Notes: a model not told the origin generated them from the sequence alone. 64,000 nt of DNA from Clostridiales bacterium (GCA_014799475.1 JAAVHX010000043.1:18078-82077), one strand, 5' to 3'. Shown: positions 34,802-44,141, counted from the first letter of the stretch. A program made the numbers and translations.

Positions 34802-35788
34802 TCAGTCGGCCACGCCAGTCATGGCACGGGCCACGGTGATACTCATTTGATCCAGATCCTTTTTCATGGCCAGGGCTTCGGTTATGTCATAATCCACAAT
34901 GTCATCGCCCTTCATCGCCACCACACGGCAGGTCTTCCCTTCCGCCAAAAGCTTGACCGCCTCATAGCCCATATGGGTAGCGACAATACGGTCGCGGGAA
35001 GTGGGTGAACCGCCCCGCTGCACATGGCCAAGTACGGTAACCCGGGTATCCAGTGCCGTAGCCTCACGGATTTGATCCGCCACATTGTACGCACTGCCGG
35101 GTACCCCTTCAGCCACGATGACCATGAAGTGGGTCCGCCCGCCCAGACGGGCATGCCGGATGGGCTCAATGACATCTCGTTCAAAGTCTACCTCGCGCTC
35201 AGGAACCAGCACCACCGTGGCGCCACAGGCAATGCCCACAGAGTAAGCCAAATATCCGGCCCGGTGGCCCATGACCTCTACCACGGAACACCGCTCATGG
35301 GACTTCATAGTGTCACGAAGCCGGTCAATGCTTTCCAGCGCGATATTGCAGGCGGAGTCATACCCAATCGTATAGGATGAGCAGGCGATGTCATTGTCGA
35401 TGGTGCCGGGGATGCCGATGACGGAGATGCCGCTGTTGGCCAAGCTGAGCAGACCCTTGAAGGTGCCGTCGCCGCCGATGCCGACCAGGGCGTCAAGGCC
35501 TAACAGTTTACAGGTGGCCAACGCCTTATTCCGCCCGGCCTCCTCCATAAACTCCAGGCTGCGGGCGGAGTAAAGCATGGTACCGCCCCGGCGGGAGATG
35601 TCGCTGACGCTCTCAAAATCCAGCCTGCAAAAGTCGCCGTTGAGCAGACCGTGATAACCGCGGCGGATGCCAATACACTCTATACCATAATGTAGGGAAG
35701 CGCGAACCACGGCGCGGATGGCCGCGTTCATACCGGGGGCATCCCCGCCGCTGGTCAATACGCCGATACGACGAACCGCAGATTTCAT
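34802..35788 (-). CDS. pfkA: 6-phosphofructokinase, ATP-dependent
   Basis: A classical bacterial PfkA of 328 residues. It starts RRIGVLTSGGDAPGMNAAIRA and has GIGGDGTFKGLLSL (ATP motif GGDG), GIPGTIDNDI, EVMGHRAGYLA, and VLGHVQRGGSPTSRDR with the effector-site Arg. ATG 35788 follows AAAGGA. It lies 41 bp downstream of purB on the same strand and probably shares its transcript. Confidence 0.96.
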   Translation of the reverse strand: MKSAVRRIGVLTSGGDAPGMNAAIRAVVRASLHYGIECIGIRRGYHGLLNGDFCRLDFESVSDISRRGGTMLYSARSLEFMEEAGRNKALATCKLLGLDALVGIGGDGTFKGLLSLANSGISVIGIPGTIDNDIACSSYTIGYDSACNIALESIDRLRDTMKSHERCSVVEVMGHRAGYLAYSVGIACGATVVLVPEREVDFERDVIEPIRHARLGGRTHFMVIVAEGVPGSAYNVADQIREATALDTRVTVLGHVQRGGSPTSRDRIVATHMGYEAVKLLAEGKTCRVVAMKGDDIVDYDITEALAMKKDLDQMSITVARAMTGVAD

Positions 35789-35829
35789 GATGATCAAATC
35801 CTTTCCATTATAGTTTAGTTCATGTTCGG

Positions 35830-37266
35830 TCAAACGTTCAATTCTACAGTTTCGTTTGACAGCGCAGACTTGTGCGTCTGCAGGACAGGATGGACATATT
35901 CCGTCAGAAAATCGGTCACCTGTTCCGGACAGCGGCCAATATATCGGGAGGGCTCCAGGTGGGCGGACAACTCCTCCCGGCTCAAGCCGAACAGCGGGTC
36001 AGCGGCCAGCAGATCAATGAGATTATTTGTAAGGCCGAATTCCTTTACATTGCGCCCAGCTTCCAGAGAATGAACCCGGATGCGTTCGTGGAGCTGCTGC
36101 CGGTCGCCCCCCCGTTTCACCGCGTCCATCATGATGTTCTCACTAGCCATAAAAGGCAACTCCTCCAGAATGTGCCTCTCAATGACCTTCTCATGGACCA
36201 CCAGCCCGGAGGCCACATTCTCATAAATATTGAGGATGGCGTCTACCGCCAAAAATGCCTCGGGTATCGAAATGCGCTTGTTGGCGGAGTCGTCCAGCGT
36301 GCGCTCAAACCACTGGGTAGCGGCGGTGTAGGCGGGATTGGCGGCGTCCGCGATGACGTAGCGGGCCAGGGAGCAGATGCGTTCGCACCGCATGGGATTG
36401 CGCTTGTAAGGCATGGCGGACGAGCCGATCTGGCTTGTCTCAAAGGGCTCCTCCACCTCCTTTAGGTGGCAGAGCAGACGCACATCGGTGGCAAATTTGC
36501 AGGCGGATTGGGCAATGCCGGACAGTGTGGCAAGCACAGCCGCGTCCACCTTCCGGGAGTAGGTCTGTCCGGAGACGGGGACAGTACCCTCGAAGCCCAT
36601 TTCCCGGGCAATGCGGCGATCCAGTTCTTTACATTTTTCGTGATCGCCCTCAAACAGCTCCAGGAACGATGCCTGGGTGCCGGTGGTGCCCTTGCAGCCC
36701 AGCAGCTTCAGCGAGGAGACGCGATACTCCACCTCGTCCAGATCCTGGAGCAGTTCGTTCATCCACAGAGTGGCCCGCTTACCGACCGTCACCAGCTGCG
36801 CGGCCTGAAAATGCGTGAATCCAAGGGTTGGCAAGGATTTATACTTGTCAGAAAATTGGGTCAGCGCGTTCAGTACACGCACCAACTTGTCCCGAACCAG
36901 TTCCAGTCCCTCGCGCATGATAATGATGTCGGTATTGTCCCCCACATAACAGCTGGTCGCCCCCAGATGGATAATGGGCATGGCCTGGGGGCACCGGGCG
37001 CCATAGGCATGGATATGGGCCATCACATCGTGGCGGAGTTCCTTCTCCTTTTTCGCGGCCAGGTCATAATCAATATCAGTGATGTGGGCGGACAATTCGT
37101 CCACCTGCTCCTGCGTGACAGGCAGGCCCAGTTCCATCTCCGCACGGGCCAGCGCAACCCACAGCCGCCGCCAGGTGGAAAACTTCTTGTCCGGCGAGAA
37201 GATGTACTGCATCTGATCGCTGGCATACCGGGAAGACAGTGGGCTTTCATAGATAGCTTTGTTCAT
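35830..37266 (-). CDS. purB: adenylosuccinate lyase
   Basis: Fumarase/aspartase-superfamily lyase acting twice in purine synthesis. The 478-residue protein shows IHLGATSCYVGDNTD, GFTHFQAAQLVTVGKRATLW, KGTTGTQASFLELF and the signature loop SSAMPYKRNPMRCE with the catalytic Ser. GAGGTGAC precedes ATG 37266. It has its own promoter. Confidence 0.97.
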   Translation of the reverse strand: MNKAIYESPLSSRYASDQMQYIFSPDKKFSTWRRLWVALARAEMELGLPVTQEQVDELSAHITDIDYDLAAKKEKELRHDVMAHIHAYGARCPQAMPIIHLGATSCYVGDNTDIIIMREGLELVRDKLVRVLNALTQFSDKYKSLPTLGFTHFQAAQLVTVGKRATLWMNELLQDLDEVEYRVSSLKLLGCKGTTGTQASFLELFEGDHEKCKELDRRIAREMGFEGTVPVSGQTYSRKVDAAVLATLSGIAQSACKFATDVRLLCHLKEVEEPFETSQIGSSAMPYKRNPMRCERICSLARYVIADAANPAYTAATQWFERTLDDSANKRISIPEAFLAVDAILNIYENVASGLVVHEKVIERHILEELPFMASENIMMDAVKRGGDRQQLHERIRVHSLEAGRNVKEFGLTNNLIDLLAADPLFGLSREELSAHLEPSRYIGRCPEQVTDFLTEYVHPVLQTHKSALSNETVELNV

Positions 37267-37308
37267 GTTGGCGCGTCACCTCATAGTCTGGAATTTCGTT
37301 CTTGCTGT

Positions 37309-37337
37309 ATTATATCACATTGCCCTTCCCTGGACAA
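37309..37337 (-). promoter_or_regulatory. promoter of purB-pfkA
   Basis: Minus strand TTGTCC (37337-37332), 17 bp, TATAAT (37314-37309). Confidence 0.75.
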
Positions 37338-37370
37338 GTTATGGCGGAAAATTTATCTTCCATCCATAGA

Positions 37371-37400
37371 AAAAGAGCCGTGCGTTGAGCACGGCTCTTT
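37371..37400. terminator. terminator downstream of sigH-zinc ribbon
   Basis: AAAAGAGCCGTGC, 5-nt loop, GCACGGCTCTTT; on the minus strand a T-run follows. It separates this unit from purB. Confidence 0.85.
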
Positions 37401-37416
37401 CCGTTTATTATCTTAG

Positions 37417-37695
37417 TTAACCCTCGCCGCGCATCTTGGCAAAGCACTCGCTGCAGTAAACAGGACGGTCAGACTTCGGCTCAAAGGGAACCTTGGCCTC
37501 GCCGCCACACTGGGCGCACACAGCGGTGAAGTACTCGCGGGGACCACGGGCGGCAGCCTTGCGGGCATCGCGGCAGGCCTTGCAGCGCTGGGGCTCGTTC
37601 TGGAAGCCGCGCTCGGCGTAAAACTCCTGCTCACCGGCGGTGAACACGAACTCCTGGCCACACTCTTTACAAACTAAGGTCTTGTCTTCGTACAT
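37417..37695 (-). CDS. zinc-ribbon domain protein
   Basis: A 92-residue protein with four CxxC pairs: CKECG (residues 9-13), CKACR (~38-42), CAQCG (~60-64) and CSECF (~81-85), typical of the Clostridia zinc-ribbon proteins starting YEDKTLVCKECGQEFVFTAG. AGAGAGGG precedes ATG 37695. It lies 65 bp downstream of sigH on the same strand. Codon bias is strong. Role unknown; nucleic-acid or ribosome association is possible. Confidence 0.85.
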   Translation of the reverse strand: MYEDKTLVCKECGQEFVFTAGEQEFYAERGFQNEPQRCKACRDARKAAARGPREYFTAVCAQCGGEAKVPFEPKSDRPVYCSECFAKMRGEG

Positions 37696-37760
37696 GGAAA
37701 TACCCTCTCTTTTGATGCCCAGAATCGGAAATACAACCTGCTGGGACTGTAATATTTGCG

Positions 37761-38351
37761 TCAGCTTTCGCTGAAAACGCCAAAGTTACCGGCAACCTTC
37801 CGCCGGATTCGCTGGACCGCGTTGTCCACCGATTTGATCGAACGTCCCACCTGCTCACTGATTTCCTGATAGGACAGGCCGAGAAGAAAGAGATCCAAAA
37901 CCCGATGCTCCAGGTTCGAGAGCTGCTGCTCCAGACAGGCCAGCAGTTCTGTCTCCTCCTCCCTGCTGATGTACTGTTCCTCAGGGCTCGCGCCTACGCC
38001 CAGCATGGGGGATTCAAATGGAACGCTGTCGTTCAGAGGAGCGTGCTTGCTCCGCGCCGCATTGGTGACAGCGGAACGGATCCGATTTCGGATGCACACC
38101 TCCGCAAAGGTTTTGAATCGGGCGTCGCGACTGGGGTCAAATTCCCGAATCGCCTTCAGCAGTCCGAACATGGCCTCCTGGATCAGGTCCTCGCTATCCC
38201 CACCCGCCAAAAAATAGGGCCGGGCACAGACCCGCACCGGGCGGAGGTACCGTTTGACCAGTTCCTCTTCCGCGTCCCGGTGACCAGCAGCCACCAAAGC
38301 GCAAAGCTCCTCATCACTGTATTCACTTATGGAGGAAGTGATTGCATTCAT
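37761..38351 (-). CDS. sigH: RNA polymerase sigma factor, SigH/Spo0H-like
   Basis: A 196-residue sigma-70-family protein with region 2 (EELVKRYLRPVRVCARPYFL, DLIQEAMFGLLKAIREFDPS, FKTFAEVCIRNRIRSAV) and region 4 (LSNLEHRVLDLFLLGLSYQE, then SIKSVDNAVQRIRRK helix-turn-helix). The architecture matches the early-sporulation/stationary-phase sigma-H family; regions 1.1 and 3 are reduced. The ATG at 38351 has its own promoter. Confidence 0.88.
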   Translation of the reverse strand: MNAITSSISEYSDEELCALVAAGHRDAEEELVKRYLRPVRVCARPYFLAGGDSEDLIQEAMFGLLKAIREFDPSRDARFKTFAEVCIRNRIRSAVTNAARSKHAPLNDSVPFESPMLGVGASPEEQYISREEETELLACLEQQLSNLEHRVLDLFLLGLSYQEISEQVGRSIKSVDNAVQRIRRKVAGNFGVFSES

Positions 38352-38366
38352 AACTCGACCTTGTAT

Positions 38367-38395
38367 ATTTAATCACAGAATTACTGAAGTGTCAA
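38367..38395 (-). promoter_or_regulatory. promoter of sigH
   Basis: Minus strand TTGACA (38395-38390), 17 bp, TTAAAT (38372-38367). Confidence 0.7.
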
Positions 38396-38498
38396 TTGTT
38401 TTCAACGATTTTTTTAGAAAATCTTCTAAATTTGTCCAATCGCGCATTGTGAGCTGGAAAAATTTGAAAGAAACTCCAATTCATCCCAGCCCTGGCAC

Positions 38499-39560
38499 CT
38501 AGAAAGAGAGCTGCTCCGGCATACATTCTCCGCCTGGCAGGGCCAATCCCAGGTGCCGGTAGGCCTTTGGCGTGACGCAGCGGCCCCGGGGCGTCCGGGT
38601 GAGGAAGCCCAGCTGCATCAAGTAGGGCTCATAGACATCCTCCAGCGTGACGGATTCCTCGTTGATGGTGGCGGCCAAAGTATCCAGCCCCACCGGCCCG
38701 CCGCCGTAGTTGTTGATGATGCTGGCCATCATCCGGCGGTCTACATTGTCCAATCCCAGTTCGTCTATTTCCAGCGCTTGGAGGGCTTTATCGGCCACGG
38801 AACGGGTGACCACGCCGCCAGCGGTGACCTGGGCGAAGTCCCGCACCCGGCGGAGCATCCGGTTGGCAATGCGGGGGGTGCCCCGACTGCGGCGGGCGAT
38901 TTCCAGCGCCCCCTCCCGCTCAATGGGCACATCTAGGATCCCGGCGGACCGGCTGACGATGAGGGCCAGCTCCTCCGGGGTGTACAGCTCCAGCCGCAAA
39001 GTGACGCCGAAGCGGTCCCGCAAGGGCGCGGACAGCTGCCCTGCCCTGGTGGTGGCCCCGATGAGGGTAAACTTGGGCAGATCCAGCCGGATGGAGTTGG
39101 CGGAGGGCCCCTTGCCAATGATGATGTCGATGGCGTAGTCCTCCATGGCCGGGTATAGGATCTCCTCCACAGAGCGGTTCAGGCGGTGGATCTCGTCCAC
39201 GAACAGGATGTCGTTTTCCTGGAGGTTGGTCAGCAGCGCCGCCAAATCGCCCGTTTTCTCAATGGCCGGGCCGGAGGTGATACGGATATTGACACCCATC
39301 TCGTTGGCGATGATGCCGGATAAGGTGGTCTTGCCCAGCCCCGGGGGGCCGTGGAGCAGAACATGGTCCAAGGGTTCCCCCCGCATTTTTGCGGCCTGGA
39401 TGAAAATGGACAGGTTACCCTTGGCCTTCTCCTGGCCGATGTACTCAGTCAGCGATTTGGGGCGCAGAGACCCCTCCCCCTCGTCGTCCCGGGTCAGCGA
39501 GGTGGTCACTAGGGGCGCTTCCGTCTCAAAGCCGCCGTTGTCGGAAAAATCGATGCTCAA
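38499..39560 (-). CDS. ruvB: Holliday junction branch migration helicase RuvB
   Basis: AAA+ motor of the RuvABC resolvasome. The 353-residue protein shows [19 protein letters not shown], Walker [21 protein letters not shown], Walker [40 protein letters not shown] and the C-terminal winged helix ([15 protein letters not shown]). It is last in the ruvC-ruvA-ruvB operon. Confidence 0.98.
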   Translation of the reverse strand: MSIDFSDNGGFETEAPLVTTSLTRDDEGEGSLRPKSLTEYIGQEKAKGNLSIFIQAAKMRGEPLDHVLLHGPPGLGKTTLSGIIANEMGVNIRITSGPAIEKTGDLAALLTNLQENDILFVDEIHRLNRSVEEILYPAMEDYAIDIIIGKGPSANSIRLDLPKFTLIGATTRAGQLSAPLRDRFGVTLRLELYTPEELALIVSRSAGILDVPIEREGALEIARRSRGTPRIANRMLRRVRDFAQVTAGGVVTRSVADKALQALEIDELGLDNVDRRMMASIINNYGGGPVGLDTLAATINEESVTLEDVYEPYLMQLGFLTRTPRGRCVTPKAYRHLGLALPGGECMPEQLSF

Positions 39561-39572
39561 AGGCTCACATCC

Positions 39573-40178
39573 TTACCCTTTTACCATTTTCTTCAGCGCC
39601 TGCTTGATGACGTCCTCCAGGGACAGCGCGTCCAAATCAAGTCCCTTCAGCGCCACCGCGATCTCGCTCTGGCTGTAGCCCAGTACAGCCAGGGCGGCGG
39701 ACGCCTCGCTGGCCTTGTTCTCCGGGATGACGGTGATGCCGCCGACAAACATCTCTCCTCCGCCCGTGGTCAACTGGCCCTTGGCCAGTTTGTCCTTCAG
39801 CTCCAGGATGATCCGCTGGGCAATCTTTTTGCCGATACCGGGGGCGGAGGTCAGCGCCTTTTCGTTGCCGGACACAATAGCCATGGCCAGCCCCTCCGGA
39901 CTGTTGGAAGATAAGATAGCCAGTGCCGCTTTGGGCCCTACCCCGGATACCCCGATCAGCATCCGGAAACAGCCCAGCTCGCTCTCACTGGCAAAGCCGT
40001 AAAGCTCAAAAATCTCCTCCCGCACATACAAATACGTGTAAAGCTTAGCGGCTTTACCCATGCTGAGAGCAGCGATGGTGTGGTTGGTGGTACGGCAGGC
40101 GTAGCCCACTCCGCCGCAGTCGATGACCGCCAGGTAGGGCTCAATGTGGGCAACCGTACCGTTCAGATAGTAAAACAC
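39573..40178 (-). CDS. ruvA: Holliday junction DNA helicase RuvA
   Basis: Tetrameric junction-binding protein. The 201-residue protein has an N-terminal OB fold (FYYLNGTVAHIEPYLAVIDCGGVGY), two helix-hairpin-helix motifs (LIGVSGVGPKAALAIL, LTSAPGIGKKIAQRIILELK) and the flexible domain III (VLGYSQSEIAVALKGL). The GTG at 40178 with GGGGAGAT upstream is chosen; the frame upstream overlaps ruvC and is not homologous. Confidence 0.96.
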   Translation of the reverse strand: MFYYLNGTVAHIEPYLAVIDCGGVGYACRTTNHTIAALSMGKAAKLYTYLYVREEIFELYGFASESELGCFRMLIGVSGVGPKAALAILSSNSPEGLAMAIVSGNEKALTSAPGIGKKIAQRIILELKDKLAKGQLTTGGGEMFVGGITVIPENKASEASAALAVLGYSQSEIAVALKGLDLDALSLEDVIKQALKKMVKG

Positions 40179-40194
40179 GATGATCTCCCCAAAT

Positions 40195-40686
40195 TCAGCG
40201 TATATTTTGCAGCAGCGAGGTGGCGGAACGGGCATGGCACAGGGCGATGGCCACCGCGTCGGCGGCATCGTCCGGCTTTGGGACAGCGTTCAGCTTCAGA
40301 AGCCGCTTGGTCATGTCCATCACCTGCCGCTTTTCCGCCTTGCCGTAGCCCACCACCGCCTGCTTCACCTGGGAGGGGTTATACTCGCAGATGGGCAGGC
40401 CCAGCTTCTCCGCCGTCATGAGGATGACTCCCCGGGCCTGGGCCACGCCGATGCCAGTTGTGACATTGTGGTTAAAAAAGAGCTCCTCAATGGCCATTAC
40501 ATCCGGGTGGAATTTCCCGATCAACTCCTCCAAATCGGTGGCGATCCGCCACAGCCGGGCGGGCAGCCGAACCCCCGCTGGGGTATTGATGGCGCCGCAG
40601 GCCACCATGCGGTATGTTCCCTGTGCGGCTTCCACCAGACCGAAGCCCACAATGGCGTAGCCCGGGTCGATTCCAAGGATCAGCAA
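40195..40686 (-). CDS. ruvC: Holliday junction resolvase RuvC
   Basis: Endonuclease of the RuvABC complex. Catalytic acids are in LILGIDPGYAIVGFG (Asp), AIEELFFNHN (Glu) and the C-terminal PDDAADAVAIALCH (Asp pair). The TTG at 40686 is 8 nt after AGGAGG and yields an N-terminus aligning with the usual M-x-I-L-G-I-D-P-G; the ATG at 40692 is only 2 nt from that site. About 163 residues. A 16-bp gap separates it from ruvA. Confidence 0.94.
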   Translation of the reverse strand: MLILGIDPGYAIVGFGLVEAAQGTYRMVACGAINTPAGVRLPARLWRIATDLEELIGKFHPDVMAIEELFFNHNVTTGIGVAQARGVILMTAEKLGLPICEYNPSQVKQAVVGYGKAEKRQVMDMTKRLLKLNAVPKPDDAADAVAIALCHARSATSLLQNIR

Positions 40687-40744
40687 CGGCATACCCTCCT
40701 GACATGATTCCACTACCATGATACCACAGATCGCGGGTAAAGAC

Positions 40745-40777
40745 AAGCAAAAACGGCGGATGATGCTGTCATCCGCC
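40745..40777 (-). terminator. terminator after xerD
   Basis: Minus strand ACGGCGGATGA, 5-nt loop, TCATCCGCCGT then TTTTTG. Confidence 0.85.
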
Positions 40778-40792
40778 GTGATCGTCCGCGGT

Positions 40793-41671
40793 TCAGGCCC
40801 GGGGATGGGCCCGGGCATAGACATCCCGAAGCTTTTGGTTCACTACCTGGGCATAGATCTGGGTGGCGGAGATGTCCGCGTGGCCCAGCATCTCCTGAAT
40901 GGACTTCAGATCCGCCCCGTTTTCCAACAGATGGGCGGCGAAGGAGTGGCGCAGGGTGTGCGGGGTAATGTCCTTGTGTATGCCCGCCTTGTCCTGATAG
41001 CACTTGACGATCTTCCAGAACCCCTGCCGGCTCATACGCTCCCCGTTCATATTGACAAACAGGGCGGTTTCCCTCGGATCCTCCAGCAGCTGCGGCCGCA
41101 CGTCATTGACGTAGGCGGCCACGGCCCGCACCGCCCCCTTATAAAGGGGCACCACCCGTTCCTTGCTCTTGCCCCGGCAGCGCAGGAAACTGGCGGACAG
41201 GTTTAAGTCTTGAACATCCAGGGAAATGAGCTCGGATACCCGGATCCCGGTGGCGTAGAGCAGCTCCAGCATCGCCTTGTCCCGGCAGCCTTTGGCGTCG
41301 GAGGAATCGGGCTGTTCCAGAAACAGGTCTACCTCGTGGTTGGAGAGGATGGCGGGCAGCTTACGCTCCACCCGGCTGGGGGTAAAGCCCTTCGCGGGAT
41401 TGATCCGCACCGCCTTGATAGACATCATGTACATATAGAAGGACTTCAGCGCTGCCACAGAGCGGACTACGGTGGCATTGGACTTGCCCTTGTTCTCCAG
41501 GTGCTGGGCGTAGCGCTTTACATCCTCCTGATTGACCTGGGTGAGGGTCAGCCGTTCCTCCTCCGCCCACTGGCCGAACTGGCGCACGTCCCGCAGATAG
41601 GAGCTGAGCGTATTGGCGGCGGCCCGTTTTTCCTGAACCAGCCAAACCTCATAGCCGGAGATACAGTCCAA
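40793..41671 (-). CDS. xerD: site-specific tyrosine recombinase XerD
   Basis: Chromosome-dimer-resolution recombinase of 292 residues. Core-binding domain NTLSSYLRDVRQFGQWAEEE; catalytic residues in YATGIRVSELISLDVQDLNL (Arg), CRGKSKERVVPLY (Lys), TPHTLRHSFAAHLLENGADL (H-x-x-R), MLGHADISATQIYAQV (His, Tyr). It lies just downstream of spoIIM on the same strand, echoing the spoIIM/ripX neighbourhood of Bacillus. Confidence 0.94.
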   Translation of the reverse strand: MDCISGYEVWLVQEKRAAANTLSSYLRDVRQFGQWAEEERLTLTQVNQEDVKRYAQHLENKGKSNATVVRSVAALKSFYMYMMSIKAVRINPAKGFTPSRVERKLPAILSNHEVDLFLEQPDSSDAKGCRDKAMLELLYATGIRVSELISLDVQDLNLSASFLRCRGKSKERVVPLYKGAVRAVAAYVNDVRPQLLEDPRETALFVNMNGERMSRQGFWKIVKCYQDKAGIHKDITPHTLRHSFAAHLLENGADLKSIQEMLGHADISATQIYAQVVNQKLRDVYARAHPRA

Positions 41672-41689
41672 TTTTACCCAACTCCTTTC

Positions 41690-42310
41690 TTATGAAATAA
41701 ACAGACGGGCACATACCACTGTCAACAGCGCGGGCATCAGCGTCTGCTGCAGCGCCACGGCCAGCACCAGCAGGCCCGCGCACGGGGTCAGCGCCTGGAC
41801 GCGCTGGCTCCAGGCCGGGGCCCGTTCGCCGGACAGCCGCCCCAGCGATTGGCGGAATGCGTCCGCCCCGACAACAAACAAAACCGGCACACCGATCAAG
41901 GCTGTCACACCAAAAGAGGCCAGAGACGCCGCCATACCGGGCAGGCCAAACAGCCGGGCAAAGCTGGCGGCGGAGAATGCCAGCAGAAACCCCCGCGCTC
42001 CCAACAAGATCGGGATACCCACCGCGCCCACGGCGGTGCCGCCCAGGAGAAAAACCGCCAGCGGCCAGCGGGTCAGATCCCACACAGAAGCCCAAAGCGA
42101 GGGCTCCGCACCGTTCCCCTGGCCCGCCATCTGAAAGTAACGGCGGAGATAGTCCAGCAGCTCTGGGTCGTTCCCGTTCTGGCCGGAGAAGAAAAACCCG
42201 CCCAAAGCGCCGACAGCAAAGCAGATGCCCAACATGACCAACTGGGTCAGCCCGTCCCACGCGGGGGCAAGCTTGATCCGATTTCCCACTCTGCGGATAG
42301 TCAACCTCAT
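41690..42310 (-). CDS. spoIIM: stage II sporulation protein M
   Basis: Membrane component of the DMP (SpoIID-M-P) machine that drives engulfment by septal peptidoglycan hydrolysis. The 206-residue protein has about five helices: QLVMLGICFAVGALGGFFFS, WPLAVFLLGGTAVGAVGIPI, GFLLAFSAASFARLFGLPG, FGVTALIGVPVLFVVGADAF and LLVLAVALQQTLMPALLTVV. The start MRLTIRRVGNRIKL (ATG 42310) fits the family; the frame extends further to 42397. The ribosome site is weak (GGGGTG close to ATG). Confidence 0.82.
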   Translation of the reverse strand: MRLTIRRVGNRIKLAPAWDGLTQLVMLGICFAVGALGGFFFSGQNGNDPELLDYLRRYFQMAGQGNGAEPSLWASVWDLTRWPLAVFLLGGTAVGAVGIPILLGARGFLLAFSAASFARLFGLPGMAASLASFGVTALIGVPVLFVVGADAFRQSLGRLSGERAPAWSQRVQALTPCAGLLVLAVALQQTLMPALLTVVCARLFIS

Positions 42311-42747
42311 CACCCCGGCCTCGTACCATAATTTTGGAATCAAGCTATGATATGACGTGGGGGCGTTGTATATGCCAGCCGTCATCAGGATCAACAAAAT
42401 GTAATATCAACATTTTGTCAGCCTCTCCTCGCTGTGAATACTGAGTGTATTCGTGTGGACGGCGTTCGCTCACTGGTCCGGCAGCAGGAGCGAGCCACAG
42501 CAAGCTGGCAAAGATGGTGTTTCTTTAATATAGACCTATTTTGCTGGAAACGCAAGAGAAATCGGCCAAATTTTTTCAAAAATTTTTTTACGCCGCAATA
42601 TTATGTAAATCGTATTATGTCTACCTCGGAAACAGAACCGGTGCTGAGGCCGCAAAAGCACAGGATGTTGTAGCGCAACAGCCTGCGGTCTCAAAATGTT
42701 GAGTCCGCAGGCTGTGTGTTGATTTTTTACATTTTTTGGGCAGCGGT
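42311..42747. other. intergenic region with two inverted repeats, no gene seen
   Basis: A palindrome-like pair ATCAACAAAATG/ATCAACATTTTGTC lies at about 42390-42419. A long hairpin, ACAGCCTGCGG...CCGCAGGCTGT with an inner CTCAA/TTGAG, is at 42678-42715, probably the transcript end of the SCIFF maturase. A short plus-strand frame (42434-42673) lacks coding character. Confidence 0.6.
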
Positions 42748-44115
42748 TCACTCCCCTGCCATGCCCGCCCGGATGGCTTTCATGGCGATGGCGCACTCCA
42801 GACGCTTGCGCTGCATATCGCAGCCAAAGCGGTTTGGTTTTTTTATGTCGCCGTTGACAAGCAGGTTGGACGCGGAGCACCCCCCGCTGCAATAGAACCT
42901 GGCCCAGCAATTTTTGCAGTCGGGCCGGGTATAGATGTTCAGCCCCGCGAATTTCCGAGACAGCTCCATATCAAAGGTTCCATCATAGAGACTGCCCAGC
43001 TTATACGCCTCATTGCCCACAAACTGGTGGCAGGGATAGATGTCCCCCTCGGGGGTGATGGCCACGTACTCGCACCCTGCCCCACATCCCCTCATCCGCT
43101 TGATGACACAGGGACCCTGGGACAGGTCCACATTGAAGTGGAAGAAGTTCACGTCATCCCGCTTCAGCAGCTCCGCCGCCAGGTGCTCATACTCAGCCAG
43201 GATTTTGGGCAGGTCCTCCTCCCGGAAGGCGTAGCCGCAGTCGGGGCTGCCCACCACCGGCTCCACCGACACATGGCGGAATCCCTGGTCGGCGATGTGC
43301 ATCACATCGGCGGCAAAGTCCGGGTTGTGCCGGGTGAAGGTGCCGCGCAGATAATAGTCCTTCTCTCCCCTGCCCTCCACCAGCTTCTGAAATTTGGGCA
43401 GGATCACGTCATAGCTGCCGCCGCCGCTCACCGTCTTGCGCATTCTGTCGTTGACCTCGGGCCGCCCGTCCAGGGACAGCACCGCGTTGGACATCTCCCG
43501 GTTGATGTACTCGATATTCTCGTCGTTGAGCAGCATGCCGTTGGTGGTGATGGTGAACCGGAAGTTTTTTCCGCGCTCCTTCTCGATGGAGCGGGCGTAT
43601 TCCACGGTGGCCTTGACGGTATCCATGGCCATCAGCGGCTCGCCGCCGAAAAAGTCCACCTCAATGTTCCGGCGGCTGCCGGAGCGCTCAATGACAAAGT
43701 CAATGGCCTTTTTCGCCGTCTCCACGTCCATGGTCATGCGGTGGCCGGTGCCGAAATCACCGGTGGAGGCGAAGCAGTACTGGCAGCGCAGGTTGCAGTC
43801 ATGGGACACGTGAAGGCACAGGGCCTTGATGGGGGCGTCCTGCTGCATAAGGGTAGCCGCGGTCGGGTCGATGTAGTTGTCGTCGGTAAACAGCAGGCCG
43901 TTGTTCTGGAGCTCCAGCAGCTCCGCCCATGCCTCATCTACAACGGCAGGGGTATACTGGGGCAGCTTTCCATAGATTTCCGGGGGACAGGCGTCGGCCA
44001 TGGGGGCGTCCTGCAGGGACAGCACATCGTAAGCGGCCCGATCCAGCACGTGGACAGCGCCGCTGTTCACATCCACCGCCACGGGCACGCCCAGACAGAT
44101 AAATGTATGAACCAT
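42748..44115 (-). CDS. SCIFF peptide maturase, radical SAM/SPASM thioether-forming enzyme
   Basis: A 455-residue radical SAM enzyme that links Cys thiols to alpha carbons in the SCIFF peptide. The radical SAM cluster motif is SHDCNLRCQYCFASTGDFG (C-x3-C-x2-C). The N-terminus has the peptide-recognition region (VNSGAVHVLDRAAYDVLSL) and the C-terminus has SPASM auxiliary-cluster cysteines (GCGAGCEYVAITPEGDIYPC, DCKNCWARFYCSGGCSAS). AAAGGAGG precedes ATG 44115. The precursor gene is upstream on the same strand, with a terminator-like hairpin between them. Confidence 0.95.
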   Translation of the reverse strand: MVHTFICLGVPVAVDVNSGAVHVLDRAAYDVLSLQDAPMADACPPEIYGKLPQYTPAVVDEAWAELLELQNNGLLFTDDNYIDPTAATLMQQDAPIKALCLHVSHDCNLRCQYCFASTGDFGTGHRMTMDVETAKKAIDFVIERSGSRRNIEVDFFGGEPLMAMDTVKATVEYARSIEKERGKNFRFTITTNGMLLNDENIEYINREMSNAVLSLDGRPEVNDRMRKTVSGGGSYDVILPKFQKLVEGRGEKDYYLRGTFTRHNPDFAADVMHIADQGFRHVSVEPVVGSPDCGYAFREEDLPKILAEYEHLAAELLKRDDVNFFHFNVDLSQGPCVIKRMRGCGAGCEYVAITPEGDIYPCHQFVGNEAYKLGSLYDGTFDMELSRKFAGLNIYTRPDCKNCWARFYCSGGCSASNLLVNGDIKKPNRFGCDMQRKRLECAIAMKAIRAGMAGE

Positions 44116-44141
44116 TTTGGATCCTCCTTTGATACGCAGAA

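Noticed and set aside
42434..42673. 79-codon plus-strand frame between spoIIM and the SCIFF maturase
   Set aside because: No ribosome site, no recognisable protein, AT-rich non-coding look.
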